Assembly (NCBI RefSeq): GCF_900168005.1
Contig: NZ_FUYP01000002.1
Span: forward strand, 124,001-188,000
Direction: 5' to 3'
Source of the DNA: Sphingopyxis flava
GTDB taxonomy: Bacteria; Pseudomonadota; Alphaproteobacteria; Sphingomonadales; Sphingomonadaceae
Length of the DNA stretch: 64,000 bases
Below the pieces are notes generated by a model that was not told the origin of the DNA, made no database searches, and was given only the letters and a program-made list of their open reading frames with translations. The position numbers were made by a program, and so were the translations under genes. Below are positions 26,049 through 34,832 of the stretch, one piece after another. How positions within the stretch are numbered: the first letter of the stretch is position 1; each line of letters opens with the position of its first letter.

Positions 26049-27281
26049 TTATCCCAGTGCAGCCTGCTTTTCCTCGGCGATGCGATCGAGTTCCGCGCGC
26101 GTCACCTTGGTCGCCGCGCTTTTCAGCTGCCCGCACGCCGCCATTATATCTCGCCCGCGCGGTGTGCGGATGGGGGCAGAGATGCCGGCCTCGAAGATCC
26201 GGTTGCTGAACGCGCGCACCCGCTCGGGAGAAGAGCATTCATAGGGTGCGCCCGGCCACGGGTTGAAGGGAATAAGATTGACCTTGGCGGGCAGCCTGTA
26301 CTGCTTGATGAGACGCACAAGTTCGCGGGCATCCTCATCGCTGTCATTCTTGTCCTTCAGCATCACATATTCAAAGGTGATGCGGCGTGCATTGTTCGCG
26401 CCCGGATAAGCGGCACAGGCCGCGAGCAGTTCCTCGATGCCATATTTGCGGTTGAGAGGCACGATCTCGTCGCGGATTTCCTTGGTCACCGCGTGGAGCG
26501 AGACGGCGAGATTGACGCCGATCTCTTCGCCTGCGCGCGCCATCATCGGGACAACGCCGCTCGTTGAAAGGGTGATGCGCCGCTTGGACAGCGCGAGGCC
26601 ATCGCCGTCCATCACGATCTTCAGCGCGCCCTTGACCTCGTCGAAATTGTAGAGCGGCTCGCCCATGCCCATCATCACGATGTTGGTAAGCATGCGGCCG
26701 TCAGAGGTGTAGTGGCCCGCGTCGTCTTCCTCGTCGTCGGCGCCCCCCGCCATCGTTCCCTTTGGCCATTCGCCGAGCGCATCGCGCGCGAGGAGCACCT
26801 GCCCCACGATCTCGCCCGCGGTCAGGTTGCGAACGAGGCGCATTGTGCCGGTGTGGCAGAAGCGGCAGTTAAGGGTGCAGCCAACCTGGCTCGACACGCA
26901 AAGCGTTCCGCGGTCGGCGTCGGGGATGAATACCATCTCATATTCCTGGCCGTCGGCAGCGGCGAGCAGCCACTTGCGCGTGCCGTCATTGGACACCTGC
27001 GCGGTCACGACTGTGGGTCGTCCGATGATGAAGCGCTCGGTCAGCCATGGGCGCATCGACTTTGCAATATCGGTCATCGCGTCGAATTCGGTAACGCCCC
27101 GGTGATAGATCCAGTGCCAGATCTGCTTGGCGCGCAGCTTTGCAGCCTTGGCGTCGAGCCCGGCGTCCTCGAGTGCGGCGCGAATTCCCTCGCGCGTCAG
27201 GCCGACAAGGTCGACGCGATTGCCGCCGCGCAGCGGAACGGTGCCCGTGGTAACCGGGTCGATATGGCCGGGGATCTGCAT
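26049..27281 (-). CDS. rlmN: 23S rRNA/tRNA (adenine-C2)-methyltransferase RlmN
   Basis: The 410-aa radical-SAM protein has [11 protein letters not shown] (CxxxCxxC) for the 4Fe-4S cluster, the family block [19 protein letters not shown], and the C-terminal [12 protein letters not shown] with the methyl-accepting cysteine. It methylates A2503 of 23S rRNA and A37 of some tRNAs. ATG at 27281 gives the usual length; an upstream in-frame ATG would add 13 residues. No strong ribosome site is seen. Confidence 0.96.
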   Translation of the reverse strand: MQIPGHIDPVTTGTVPLRGGNRVDLVGLTREGIRAALEDAGLDAKAAKLRAKQIWHWIYHRGVTEFDAMTDIAKSMRPWLTERFIIGRPTVVTAQVSNDGTRKWLLAAADGQEYEMVFIPDADRGTLCVSSQVGCTLNCRFCHTGTMRLVRNLTAGEIVGQVLLARDALGEWPKGTMAGGADDEEDDAGHYTSDGRMLTNIVMMGMGEPLYNFDEVKGALKIVMDGDGLALSKRRITLSTSGVVPMMARAGEEIGVNLAVSLHAVTKEIRDEIVPLNRKYGIEELLAACAAYPGANNARRITFEYVMLKDKNDSDEDARELVRLIKQYRLPAKVNLIPFNPWPGAPYECSSPERVRAFSNRIFEAGISAPIRTPRGRDIMAACGQLKSAATKVTRAELDRIAEEKQAALG

Positions 27282-27365
27282 GATGCGCGCGCATATAGGG
27301 GGGAAGGGCGGTTTGCGCAATCCGCGCGATCCTCCCCGCGGCCGCGCTGCGAGGAGGAGATGGGG

Positions 27366-28109
27366 TCAGAGCGCCTTGAGAAATGCCAGCCGCTCGGCGA
27401 CGGCGCCGTCGGCCTCGGCATTCCGCAGCGGCAGGACGTTGCGCACGAGGATTTCTGATGGGGTCTGCTCGAGCGCGAAGAGCGTCATCGCCTCGTCGGC
27501 GAAGTCGCCAAGCGGCATATAATTCTCGCGCGCCGATTGGCCCGGAGTCAGCTCAGTTCGCACCGCAGGCGGCGCGAGCTCGATCACCTCCACCTTGCCT
27601 TCGAGCTGGACGCGCAATGCCTGCGTGTAACTATGCAGCGCCGCCTTGGTCGCCGAATAGGTCGGTGCCCTGGGCAGCGGAACGAAGGCGAGACCCGAGG
27701 TTAGATTGACGATCGTGCTGTCCGGCGCGGTGACGAGATGATCAATGAGCGCGTCAATCAGTCGGATCGGACCGAGCAGGTTGGTGATCACCGTCAATTC
27801 AGCGTCGGCGAGGTCGCGCCTCGTGTCGATCGCCTCGTGCATCATTACGCCCGCGTTGTTGACGAGGACATTGAGGGCCGGGAAGCGGTCCGTCACCTCC
27901 TGCGCGAAGGCAGCGATGGTGTCGGGGTCGGTCACGTCAAGCGGCATCGCATGGAGGCTCGCCCTGCCCGCGGCCGCGGCCGTCAGCTTTGCAGAGTTGC
28001 GGCCGGTGATGATCACGACATTGCCAGCGTCGTGCCAGCGCTGCGCCAGCGCGAGGCCTATGCCCGAGCCGCCGCCGGTTATCAGAATGGTGTTGCCCGT
28101 GGTCTTCAT
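27366..28109 (-). CDS. Short-chain dehydrogenase/reductase (DltE-like)
   Basis: The 247-aa protein has the NAD(P) motif TGGGSGIGLALAQRW (TGxxxGIG) near residue 11, the NNAG motif in VLVNNAGVM, and the active-site pattern YSATKAALHSY (YxxxK). Substrate unknown. It is divergent from an HxlR-type regulator gene with 117 bp between, which contains two dyads; regulation by that protein is likely. Confidence 0.92.
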   Translation of the reverse strand: MKTTGNTILITGGGSGIGLALAQRWHDAGNVVIITGRNSAKLTAAAAGRASLHAMPLDVTDPDTIAAFAQEVTDRFPALNVLVNNAGVMMHEAIDTRRDLADAELTVITNLLGPIRLIDALIDHLVTAPDSTIVNLTSGLAFVPLPRAPTYSATKAALHSYTQALRVQLEGKVEVIELAPPAVRTELTPGQSARENYMPLGDFADEAMTLFALEQTPSEILVRNVLPLRNAEADGAVAERLAFLKAL

Positions 28110-28157
28110 GGAGGGAACTCCTCATCTGGGATGGTGAGGACGCCCATTTATGCATAT

Positions 28158-28190
28158 ACTCTCCAAAGGAAAGTAGGCACCCAAAAGTGC
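28158..28190. promoter_or_regulatory. Two dyads in the SDR/HxlR divergent promoter region
   Basis: ACTCTCC-AAA-GGAAAGT (28158-28174, six of seven arm bases match) and GCAC-N6-GTGC (28177-28190) lie next to each other between the SDR and HxlR-type genes. HxlR regulators bind such sites in divergent promoters of the oxidoreductase they control; here this is inference from position and symmetry. Confidence 0.5.
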
Positions 28191-28226
28191 TATAGTTACC
28201 TCTAAGAGAGAAATGGGTTTTTCGAC

Positions 28227-28610
28227 GTGCTGCAGCCTGAACAAAAATCCCCCGACCCGGTCGACCCGCGCGTCGAGATGCTCGTCAACGAGCTGATCGG
28301 GCGAGTCGCCGACAAGTGGACGCTGCTCGTGCTCGAGGAGCTGGAGGAGCATGGGACCTGCCGCTTCACGCGCCTTGCTCAGCTCGTTCCCGGTATTAGC
28401 CAGAAGATGCTGACCCAGACGCTGCGCGCGATGGAGCGCGACGGTCTCGTCCACCGCACCGTCCATCCGGTGATTCCGCCGAAGGTCGAATATCGGCTGA
28501 CCGACCTCGGCCGTAGCCTGGGCGAGGCTTTTTGCGGCGTCTGGCACTGGGCCGAGGCGCATCTGGGCGAGGTCGAGGCCGCGCGGGCCGAGTTCGACGG
28601 GCGCGACTGA
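28227..28610 (+). CDS. HxlR-family transcriptional regulator
   Basis: The 127-aa winged-helix protein shows the family sequence from VADKWTLLVLEELEE through RFTRLAQLVPGISQKML to LVHRTVHPVIPPKVEYRLT. The usual N-terminal redox cysteine before the helix is missing, but Cys is present in GTCRFTRL. GTG at 28227 is taken as the start; the ribosome site is weak. It probably regulates the divergent SDR gene. Confidence 0.92.
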   Translation: MLQPEQKSPDPVDPRVEMLVNELIGRVADKWTLLVLEELEEHGTCRFTRLAQLVPGISQKMLTQTLRAMERDGLVHRTVHPVIPPKVEYRLTDLGRSLGEAFCGVWHWAEAHLGEVEAARAEFDGRD

Positions 28611-28623
28611 CGCGCCCGTCCGC

Positions 28624-28953
28624 TCATTTGCTGCGGGTCGTCACCTGAAGCGGCCGAGCGCGCGCCGCGTGCGCCACCACCCGTTCGGCCTCGACTACCG
28701 CGATCGCGCGGGTCTCGCGGCGGCATTCGCGCACTTCGTTCCTGCCCTCAAGGTCGTAGTCGGACGCTGTCCCGCACACGAAGACAACGGCGCGCCAGAT
28801 GCGGCGTTCGAGCGCCTTGGTGCCCTTTTCGGTCGCAAGATCGAGATCGCTGTGCGTCACGATTGCGCTTCGGGGCTGAAAGACAGGCCGCGCCGTCGCG
28901 GGCTGCGCGAACGAGACGGTGGTGAAAGCGGCGAGGATCAGAAGCTTGGACAT
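28624..28953 (-). CDS. UrcA-family secreted protein
   Basis: The 109-aa product has a signal peptide (MSKLLILAAFTTVSFAQPATA) and then the UrcA pattern: a V-x-H-S-DLDLATEKGTKALERRIW stretch followed by a cysteine-bearing CGTASDYDLEGRNEVRECRR. Two cysteines may form a disulfide. The function of UrcA proteins is unknown; they are common in sphingomonads and Caulobacter. ATG at 28953 has GGAG six nt upstream; ATG at 28965 is the alternative. It is divergent from a LysR gene. Confidence 0.85.
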   Translation of the reverse strand: MSKLLILAAFTTVSFAQPATARPVFQPRSAIVTHSDLDLATEKGTKALERRIWRAVVFVCGTASDYDLEGRNEVRECRRETRAIAVVEAERVVAHAARARPLQVTTRSK

Positions 28954-29050
28954 CTTTGTCTCCATCGTCCGGCTGTTGAGGAGGGGAGGAAGCCGGTCAG
29001 TCCAAGATAGAGGCCCGAGCACAAACAGAGGAGCAACGATGTTGCGCGAG

Positions 29051-29072
29051 CATTCCGCAAAATTGCAGAATG
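29051..29072. promoter_or_regulatory. 22-bp LysR-type dyad between urcA-like and lysR genes
   Basis: CATTC and GAATG frame an inner GCAA-N2-TTGC, giving a 22-bp near-perfect dyad with the T-N11-A spacing usual for LysR regulators. It sits 31 bp before the LysR start codon and about 100 bp from the UrcA start, so it is well placed for autorepression and divergent activation. Confidence 0.6.
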
Positions 29073-29103
29073 CGATCGGGGGCGCTATTGCGCAAAAGAC
29101 GCC

Positions 29104-29985
29104 ATGTTCGATTGGGACGACCTTAAATCCTTTCTCGCCGTCGCGGAAACAGGCAGTACGCTTGCCGCAGCTCAGACGCTGCGCATCAGCCAGACGACGG
29201 TTGCACGTCGCATCGCAGCGCTCGAGGCGGCGACGGGGCTCAATCTCTTCGAGCGCCGGCAGGCGGGTTACGCACTGACTCCGGTGGGTGAGGCCATGAT
29301 GCCGACCGCAGCGGCGGTCCGCGATGCGGCGGCTCGGTTCAGCGAAGCTGCAGGGGCCCGCTCGCGCGACGCCGGCGGGACGGTGAGCATCACGGTGATG
29401 GAAATCTTCGCGATCACCATCCTCCCGCCGATCATGCGCGATCTGCGCGCAGCGCACCCCGAAATCCATATCCACCTCGATAGCGCGGATGAGCCGCGCG
29501 ATCTTGCCACTGGCGTGGCGGACATCGCGATCCGCAGCAGCAAGCAGCCAGCCGGAGCGGGGCTTGTGGGGCGACGGATCGCCGACAACAGCTGGACGGT
29601 CTATTGCAGCCGCGATTATGCTGACCGTCACGGCATCCCGCGGAGCCGCGATGAACTGATAACGCATCCCTTCATCGGCGGTGGGGGCTCGGTTTGGGAA
29701 CCCTATCAGGCGTGGCTTCGACAATATCGACTCGAGGAATCGGTGGTCATGCAATATGATTCGGCCGCGGGCCTGCTCGCTGGAGTGCGCGCCGGCATGG
29801 GGCTCACCATCCTGCCGGCTTTTCTCGCCGATCGCGAACCCGACCTCATTCGCTGCCTTCCGCCGAAGATGGAGGATACGACGGGCTTGTGGTTGCTGAC
29901 CCACGAGCGGCTTCGCCATGTGCCGCGCGTGCGCACGGTGCTCGATTTCCTGGCTAGCGCGCTGACGAGGTTGGCGCGAAGTTAG
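29104..29985 (+). CDS. LysR-family transcriptional regulator
   Basis: The 293-aa protein has an N-terminal winged helix (1-60) with FLAVAETGSTLAAAQTLRIS and TTVARRIAALEAATG, and a periplasmic-binding-like effector domain (about 90-290). It resembles the group of LysR proteins with the short V-S-I-T-V-M-E linker. The effector is unknown. It is divergent from the UrcA-family gene with a LysR-type dyad between. Its stop is 1 bp from the stop of the convergent IalB-like gene. Confidence 0.92.
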   Translation: MFDWDDLKSFLAVAETGSTLAAAQTLRISQTTVARRIAALEAATGLNLFERRQAGYALTPVGEAMMPTAAAVRDAAARFSEAAGARSRDAGGTVSITVMEIFAITILPPIMRDLRAAHPEIHIHLDSADEPRDLATGVADIAIRSSKQPAGAGLVGRRIADNSWTVYCSRDYADRHGIPRSRDELITHPFIGGGGSVWEPYQAWLRQYRLEESVVMQYDSAAGLLAGVRAGMGLTILPAFLADREPDLIRCLPPKMEDTTGLWLLTHERLRHVPRVRTVLDFLASALTRLARS

Positions 29986-29986
29986 A

Positions 29987-30478
29987 CTATCCCACCCGCG
30001 CGCAGCCGAGCGCCGCAGCATCGATCGCGGTCGCGGCGCCGCGCAGACGGTAGGTGTCGGCGATGGCGCCGCCGCGGGTCGAGACGCTCTCGATGCTCAT
30101 GCTCGGCCCCGAGCGCATCGCTGCTATGATTCCGGCGTCCATCCGCGCGTCGCTCGCCCAGCCGTGTACGCCGCTCCCGGTAAGGATGAAGCGGCGGCTG
30201 CCGATCGTCAGCCTCAGTTCGGCGCCGTCGCGGCGCGGCTTCGACAAGCGCACATAGAATTGGCCGCGTATACCCGATTTGGGCCAGTAGCCGACGCTTG
30301 CATAGCCTTTCACTTCGGGCGCGCCAATCGTCGCTGCGGGTGCGGCAAGGGCATAGCAGCGCGGAGTGGCCGGATCGCGAAAGGCACCCCAGCCGTCGAA
30401 GACGCCAAGCGCTGCGGGTGCGGCGAGCGCAGCGACAGGAAAGAGCAGCGTCAGGAGAAGAAGAAGGGCGCGGCGCAT
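29987..30478 (-). CDS. Secreted protein, IalB-like
   Basis: The 163-aa product has a signal peptide (MRRALLLLLTLLFPVAALAA) and a mature domain starting with LGVFDGWGAFRDPATPRCYALA and ending near an AALGCARVG cysteine; one W/C pair near the start and a Cys at the end is the pattern of invasion-associated locus B proteins. Function in this organism is unknown. It converges with the LysR gene and precedes dnaN in the opposite direction. Confidence 0.7.
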   Translation of the reverse strand: MRRALLLLLTLLFPVAALAAPAALGVFDGWGAFRDPATPRCYALAAPAATIGAPEVKGYASVGYWPKSGIRGQFYVRLSKPRRDGAELRLTIGSRRFILTGSGVHGWASDARMDAGIIAAMRSGPSMSIESVSTRGGAIADTYRLRGAATAIDAAALGCARVG

Positions 30479-30650
30479 GGCGCACTCGTTTGCGCGATTG
30501 GGGACGCTTTGCAAGCATGGCTTGCGCGGCGCGATGCGTGCGTTAAGGAAGGTTGGCATTTTCAGGGGCAGGGAATCGCGACGCCGAATCGCCCGCGAGC
30601 CGCCGCCCCTCCAGGGACTTCTCCCGAACAGGCAGGGATGACGAATTAGA

Positions 30651-31766
30651 ATGAAAGCGACGATCGAACGCGCAGTGCTCCTGAAAAGCCTCGGCCACGT
30701 CCAGTCGGTGGTGGAACGGCGCAATACCATTCCCATTCTGTCGAACGTGCTGATCGAGGCCGATGTATCTGGACAGCTGAAGTTGATGGCGACCGACCTT
30801 GATCTGCAGGTCGTGGAGACTGTCGCAGCGAAGGTCGAGACGCCGGGTACCACCACCGTGTCGGCGCACACGCTGTTCGAGATTGCGCGCAAGCTCCCCG
30901 AGGGCGCCGAGGTCAGCCTGTCTGCGGCCGAGGGCAAGATGCAGGTCAAGGCGGGCCGTTCGAATTTCAACCTGCCGACGCTCCCGCGCGACGATTTCCC
31001 GGTGATCGCCGAGGGCGACTTGCCGACGAGTTTCGAGCTGCCGGTCGCGGAGCTGATCCAGATTATCGACAAAACGCGCTTTGCCATCTCGACCGAAGAA
31101 ACGCGCTATTATCTGAACGGCATTTTCCTGCACGTCGCGGAGGATGCAACCGGGCCGGTGTTAAAGGCCGCCGCGACCGATGGCCACCGCCTCGCGCGCT
31201 ATACGGTTACGCGTCCCGAGGGCGCGACGGGCATGCCCGACGTCATTGTGCCGCGCAAATGCGTCGGCGAAATCCGCAAGCTGCTCGACGAGGCCGAGGG
31301 TAATGTCGAGATCAGCCTCTCAGCATCGAAGATCCGCTTCCAGCTCGGCCATGCGGTGCTGACCTCCAAGCTGATCGATGGTACCTTTCCCGATTATAGC
31401 CGCGTGATACCGACCGCGAACGACAAGTTGCTGAAGGTTGACCCCAAGAGCCTCTTCCAAGGCGTGGATCGTGTCTCGACCATCGCGAGTGAGAAGACGC
31501 GCGCGGTAAAGGTCGGGCTCGACAAGGATCGCATCACGCTCAGCGTCACCAGCCCCGAGAACGGCACTGCGGCCGAGGAGCTGGCAGCGGGTTATGACAG
31601 CGATGCGATGGAGATCGGCTTCAACGCTCGCTACCTGTCCGACATTCTGGGCCAGGTCGACGGTGACAGCGTCGAGCTGCATCTCGCCGATGCCAACGCG
31701 CCGACGCTGATCCGCGAGAGCGAGAAGAGCCCCGCGCTCTATGTGCTGATGCCGATGCGGGTTTGA
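30651..31766 (+). CDS. dnaN: DNA polymerase III beta subunit (sliding clamp)
   Basis: The 371-aa protein has the three clamp domains (about 1-120, 130-250, 255-371) and conserved MKATIERAVLLKSLGHVQ, TRYYLNGIFLHV, ATDGHRLARY and the C-terminal ALYVLMPMRV. It tethers the replicase to DNA. dnaA and recF are not nearby, which is usual for sphingomonads. The ribosome site is poor (AGGGA is 13 nt from the ATG). A short GCCGCC-TCGCA-GGCGGC hairpin lies 119 bp after the stop. Confidence 0.98.
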   Translation: MKATIERAVLLKSLGHVQSVVERRNTIPILSNVLIEADVSGQLKLMATDLDLQVVETVAAKVETPGTTTVSAHTLFEIARKLPEGAEVSLSAAEGKMQVKAGRSNFNLPTLPRDDFPVIAEGDLPTSFELPVAELIQIIDKTRFAISTEETRYYLNGIFLHVAEDATGPVLKAAATDGHRLARYTVTRPEGATGMPDVIVPRKCVGEIRKLLDEAEGNVEISLSASKIRFQLGHAVLTSKLIDGTFPDYSRVIPTANDKLLKVDPKSLFQGVDRVSTIASEKTRAVKVGLDKDRITLSVTSPENGTAAEELAAGYDSDAMEIGFNARYLSDILGQVDGDSVELHLADANAPTLIRESEKSPALYVLMPMRV

Positions 31767-32155
31767 TGGGGTTGCGTCCTAATTCCTCCCCGTAGAGCGT
31801 GGGGACGGCGTCGGCTGGTCCCGCTGGCCCGGCTGTGGCGGCGCGGGATAAGGCCGATCCAAGTGCCTGATCGCTATTCGCTTTGCCGCCTCGCAGGCGG
31901 CCGAGGCGGAGCAGGAGGGAATCGGGACAATCGCCAGCCATTTTCGCGGGCGAACTGAGGGGCCGTCACCCGGGGATCAGAATGACCAAAGTCATGACGC
32001 CCGATTGTGTCCGGTCGGTCATGCCGAATGCGAAGAGCGAAATGATGCGCTGCTCAAACGAAGCGAGCGCGCCTGGTGAGGTTTTGAAGGCTGCGGAAAA
32101 GTCGCTGACCGAAGCTGGATATTTGATGCGGGGCGCCGGCTGATCCGGCGCCGCA
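31767..32155. other. Gap after dnaN with one hairpin and one doubtful small ORF
   Basis: The 389-bp gap contains a perfect hairpin, GCCGCC-TCGCA-GGCGGC at 31885-31901, without a T tract. A 53-codon frame at 31982-32143 (plus strand, MTKVMTPDCVRSVMPNAKSE start) follows a weak GGGGAT sequence and converges with the sorbosone-type gene. It has no known domain and may be chance. Confidence 0.4.
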
Positions 32156-33496
32156 TCAGCCGGCTCTTGCCACCCGCCAGATCACCCCGCCGGTATCGTC
32201 GGCGACGAGCGCGCTGCCGTCCTTTGCGACCTTGACGTCCGCGGGGCGGCCGCGGGTCGTCTTGCCATCCTTGGCGAGGAAGCCGTCGAGAAGGGTGATC
32301 GGCAGCGCGTCGACGGGTTTGCTGCGCGCGCCAAACTTCACGAAAACCACGCTGTAGCCCGAGACCGGCTCGCGGTTCCACGAACCGTGCAGCGCGATCA
32401 GCGCTCCGTCCGCCCAGCGCTCGCCAAGATCGAGCCCTTGCGTAAAAGTGAAACCGAGCGGCGCGACGTGAGCGCCAAGGGCATAGTCGGGACGCTTCAC
32501 ATATTGCCGGCGATCCTCGGTGTCGGGCTCGACGCGCGGGTCGACGAAGCCGCCCCAATAATACCAAGGCCACCCGAAGAAATCGCCCTCGTCGACATTG
32601 GTCAGATAATCGGGGACGAGGTCGGAGCCGAGCATGTCGCGTTCATTGACCACCGTCCAGAGCTGGTCGCTTCCGGGAAACCAGGCGAGGCCGACGGGGT
32701 TGCGCAGGCCCGCTGCGAAGGTTCGGACATAACCGTTTTCGGGCCGCACTTCGAGCACGGCGGCGCGGCGGAATTCATTGTTGATGCCCTGTTCGCCGAT
32801 ATTGCTGTCGGCGCCGACGCCGACATAGAGCCAGCCGTTGGGCGCCGCGACGAGGCTCTTGGTCCAGTGACGGTTCGTGCCCTTCGCGGGCAGGTCGACG
32901 ATCTTCTTCGGCTTGCCGCTCATCTTCGTCTCGCCTTCGACATAGGGGAAGGCGAGGATGGCGTCGGTGTTGGCGACGTAGAGCGTGTCGCCGACGAGCG
33001 CCATGCCATAGGGCGAGTTGAGGCCGGTGATATATGCGCTCTTCACCTCGGCCTTGCCGTCGCCGTCGGCATCGCGGAGCAGGGTGATACGGTTCGCCGA
33101 CTTGCCGCCCGCACCGGCCTTGCTCATCAGGCTGCTCATCACCTTACCCTCGATGCCCGACGTGTCACGCGGCGGGCTCTGCGCCTCGGCGACGAGCACG
33201 TCGCCGTTTCGCAGCACGAGTATCGAGCGCGGATGGTCGAGTCCTTCGGCGAAGCGCTGGACCGCCAGACCCTCGGCGGCCACCGGCGCCTGCCCGGCGG
33301 GCCAATGCGTCGCCTCGGGCACGTTCATCGTCGGGAAGATCTCGGGGCGCTGCGCCGCCATCACCGGCACGCGTCCGCTAAGTTCGGCGGTCGAGAATCG
33401 CGCGACGTCGGGGCGTGACATCACGTAGAGGGTGATCCCGCCCGCAATCAGGAGGGCGACAAGGGCGAGGACGGCATATTTCAGGATTTTGCGCAT
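32156..33496 (-). CDS. PQQ-dependent sugar dehydrogenase-like protein (sorbosone dehydrogenase family)
   Basis: The 446-aa protein has an N-terminal membrane anchor or signal segment (YAVLALVALLIAGGITLYV) and then a six-bladed beta-propeller: GLDHPRSILVLRNGDVLVAE, NSPYGMALVGDTLYVANTD, AGLRNPVGLAWFPGSDQLW, and ALIALHGSWNREPVSGYSV with the catalytic-region His and Arg. Family members oxidise sugars with PQQ, but many are uncharacterised. It is a single gene on the minus strand. Confidence 0.88.
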   Translation of the reverse strand: MRKILKYAVLALVALLIAGGITLYVMSRPDVARFSTAELSGRVPVMAAQRPEIFPTMNVPEATHWPAGQAPVAAEGLAVQRFAEGLDHPRSILVLRNGDVLVAEAQSPPRDTSGIEGKVMSSLMSKAGAGGKSANRITLLRDADGDGKAEVKSAYITGLNSPYGMALVGDTLYVANTDAILAFPYVEGETKMSGKPKKIVDLPAKGTNRHWTKSLVAAPNGWLYVGVGADSNIGEQGINNEFRRAAVLEVRPENGYVRTFAAGLRNPVGLAWFPGSDQLWTVVNERDMLGSDLVPDYLTNVDEGDFFGWPWYYWGGFVDPRVEPDTEDRRQYVKRPDYALGAHVAPLGFTFTQGLDLGERWADGALIALHGSWNREPVSGYSVVFVKFGARSKPVDALPITLLDGFLAKDGKTTRGRPADVKVAKDGSALVADDTGGVIWRVARAG

Positions 33497-33664
33497 ATCG
33501 CCTGTCTACACCGAGCGCTCGCAGCGGCAAAGGGGCGAAAGGGCGCGGAACCGTTAAGGCGCAGCTCGCCCCGATTAACCTTACCTTCCTGTTCATCACG
33601 GTTGGGAACGACGCGGTGAGGCCGGCGCGCTAAGGCCGGGTCTTGGGCACGTAGCGGGGACATC

Positions 33665-33880
33665 ATGCAGATTTCAGCACCTTTTCTCGCCGATCGCGCT
33701 GCGGTCGATGACGCCTGTGCGCTGATCGATCTGCATGGAGAGGAAGCGGGTTTCGCGGCGGCAGCGCGGGCCGAGCAATGTCGTGCGCTCGGCAACCATC
33801 TTCACTTCGCGCGCTGGCGTCAGATCGAACGGCTGATTACCTATCTGTCGGTCGAGAGCGCGCTCGACACGGTGCACTAG
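33665..33880 (+). CDS. Small unknown protein, 71 aa
   Basis: The product is soluble and alpha-helical in character, with Cys at two positions and the segment ARWRQIERLITYLSVES near the end, which resembles small sphingomonad proteins found as orphans. GGGGACATC precedes the ATG. It converges with argC, the two stops being 18 bp apart. I do not recognise a function. Confidence 0.7.
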   Translation: MQISAPFLADRAAVDDACALIDLHGEEAGFAAAARAEQCRALGNHLHFARWRQIERLITYLSVESALDTVH

Positions 33881-33898
33881 CCGCCTTTTCGCACGGGC

Positions 33899-34825
33899 CT
33901 AGAGCCTGAGGCCTGCCGTTTCAGATAGGCCCGCCATGATATTGAGGTTCTGGACGCAGGCTCCGCTTGCGCCTTTGCCCAGGTTGTCGAGCCGCGCGAC
34001 GAGGCGTGCCTGGCTGCCATCCGGACTGGCGAAAACGAACAGGTCGAGCCGGTCGCTCCCCGCGCTGGAGGCGCGCAGCAGCAATTCGCCATCATCGGGC
34101 GCTGTTCCCATGCCGACCACCGGACTTTCGGCATAGAAGGCAGCGAGCGCATCCCAGAGCCGCTGAGGCGCCGCCGCGCCCTGCATCGCAGCGAGCGGCA
34201 GCGGCACTTCGACGAACATGCCGCGATGAGCAGGGACGACGGCGGGGGAGAAGAGCGGTGCGAGCGACAGGCCGCAGCGCGCTTGCATCTCGGGCACATG
34301 CTTGTGGCCGAGCGACAGCGCATAGCCGCGCCACGCAATGTCACGGTCGGCTTCGAACCGCTCGATCAACGCCTTGCCGCCGCCCGAATAGCCGCTGACC
34401 GCGTGGCAGATATAAGGCCAGTCCGCGGGCAGGAGCCCTTCGCGTATCAGCGGCGCGACCAGCGCGATAAAGCCGGTCGAGTAGCAGCCCGGGTTCGACA
34501 CGCGCTTCGCCTCGGCGACGACGGCGTGGCCGCTGACTTCGGGAAGTCCGTAGACCCAGCCCGGCGCGACCCGGTGCGCGGTCGAGGCATCGATAACGCG
34601 GGTGCTGTCGTTGGCGATCATCGCCACCGCTTCGCGCGCAGCGTCATCAGGAAGGCAAAGAATGACGAAATCGGCGGCGTTCAGCGCCTCGGCGCGTGCA
34701 GCGGCATCCTTGCGGCGCCCCTCGTCGAGAGTGATGAGCGAAAATTCGGACCGTCCTCCCAGCCGCTCGGCGATTTCGAGGCCCGTCGTTCCCGCCGCGC
34801 CGTCGATGAAAACCCTATGTGTCAT
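33899..34825 (-). CDS. argC: N-acetyl-gamma-glutamyl-phosphate reductase, short type
   Basis: The 308-aa NADP enzyme of arginine synthesis has the nucleotide-binding start VFIDGAAGTTGLEI, the catalytic cysteine in SNPGCYSTGF and the histidine region YALSLGHKHVPEM. It is of the shorter class (about 310 aa, AstC-type two) rather than the 345-aa class. It starts 7 bp after the NlpC/P60 gene, so it is last of a pepA-nlpC-argC run on the minus strand. Confidence 0.94.
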   Translation of the reverse strand: MTHRVFIDGAAGTTGLEIAERLGGRSEFSLITLDEGRRKDAAARAEALNAADFVILCLPDDAAREAVAMIANDSTRVIDASTAHRVAPGWVYGLPEVSGHAVVAEAKRVSNPGCYSTGFIALVAPLIREGLLPADWPYICHAVSGYSGGGKALIERFEADRDIAWRGYALSLGHKHVPEMQARCGLSLAPLFSPAVVPAHRGMFVEVPLPLAAMQGAAAPQRLWDALAAFYAESPVVGMGTAPDDGELLLRASSAGSDRLDLFVFASPDGSQARLVARLDNLGKGASGACVQNLNIMAGLSETAGLRL

Positions 34826-34832
34826 GATGAAC

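Noticed and set aside
31982-32143. 53-codon frame between dnaN and the sorbosone-type gene
   Set aside because: Weak ribosome site and no recognisable content; kept only as a note in the gap entry.
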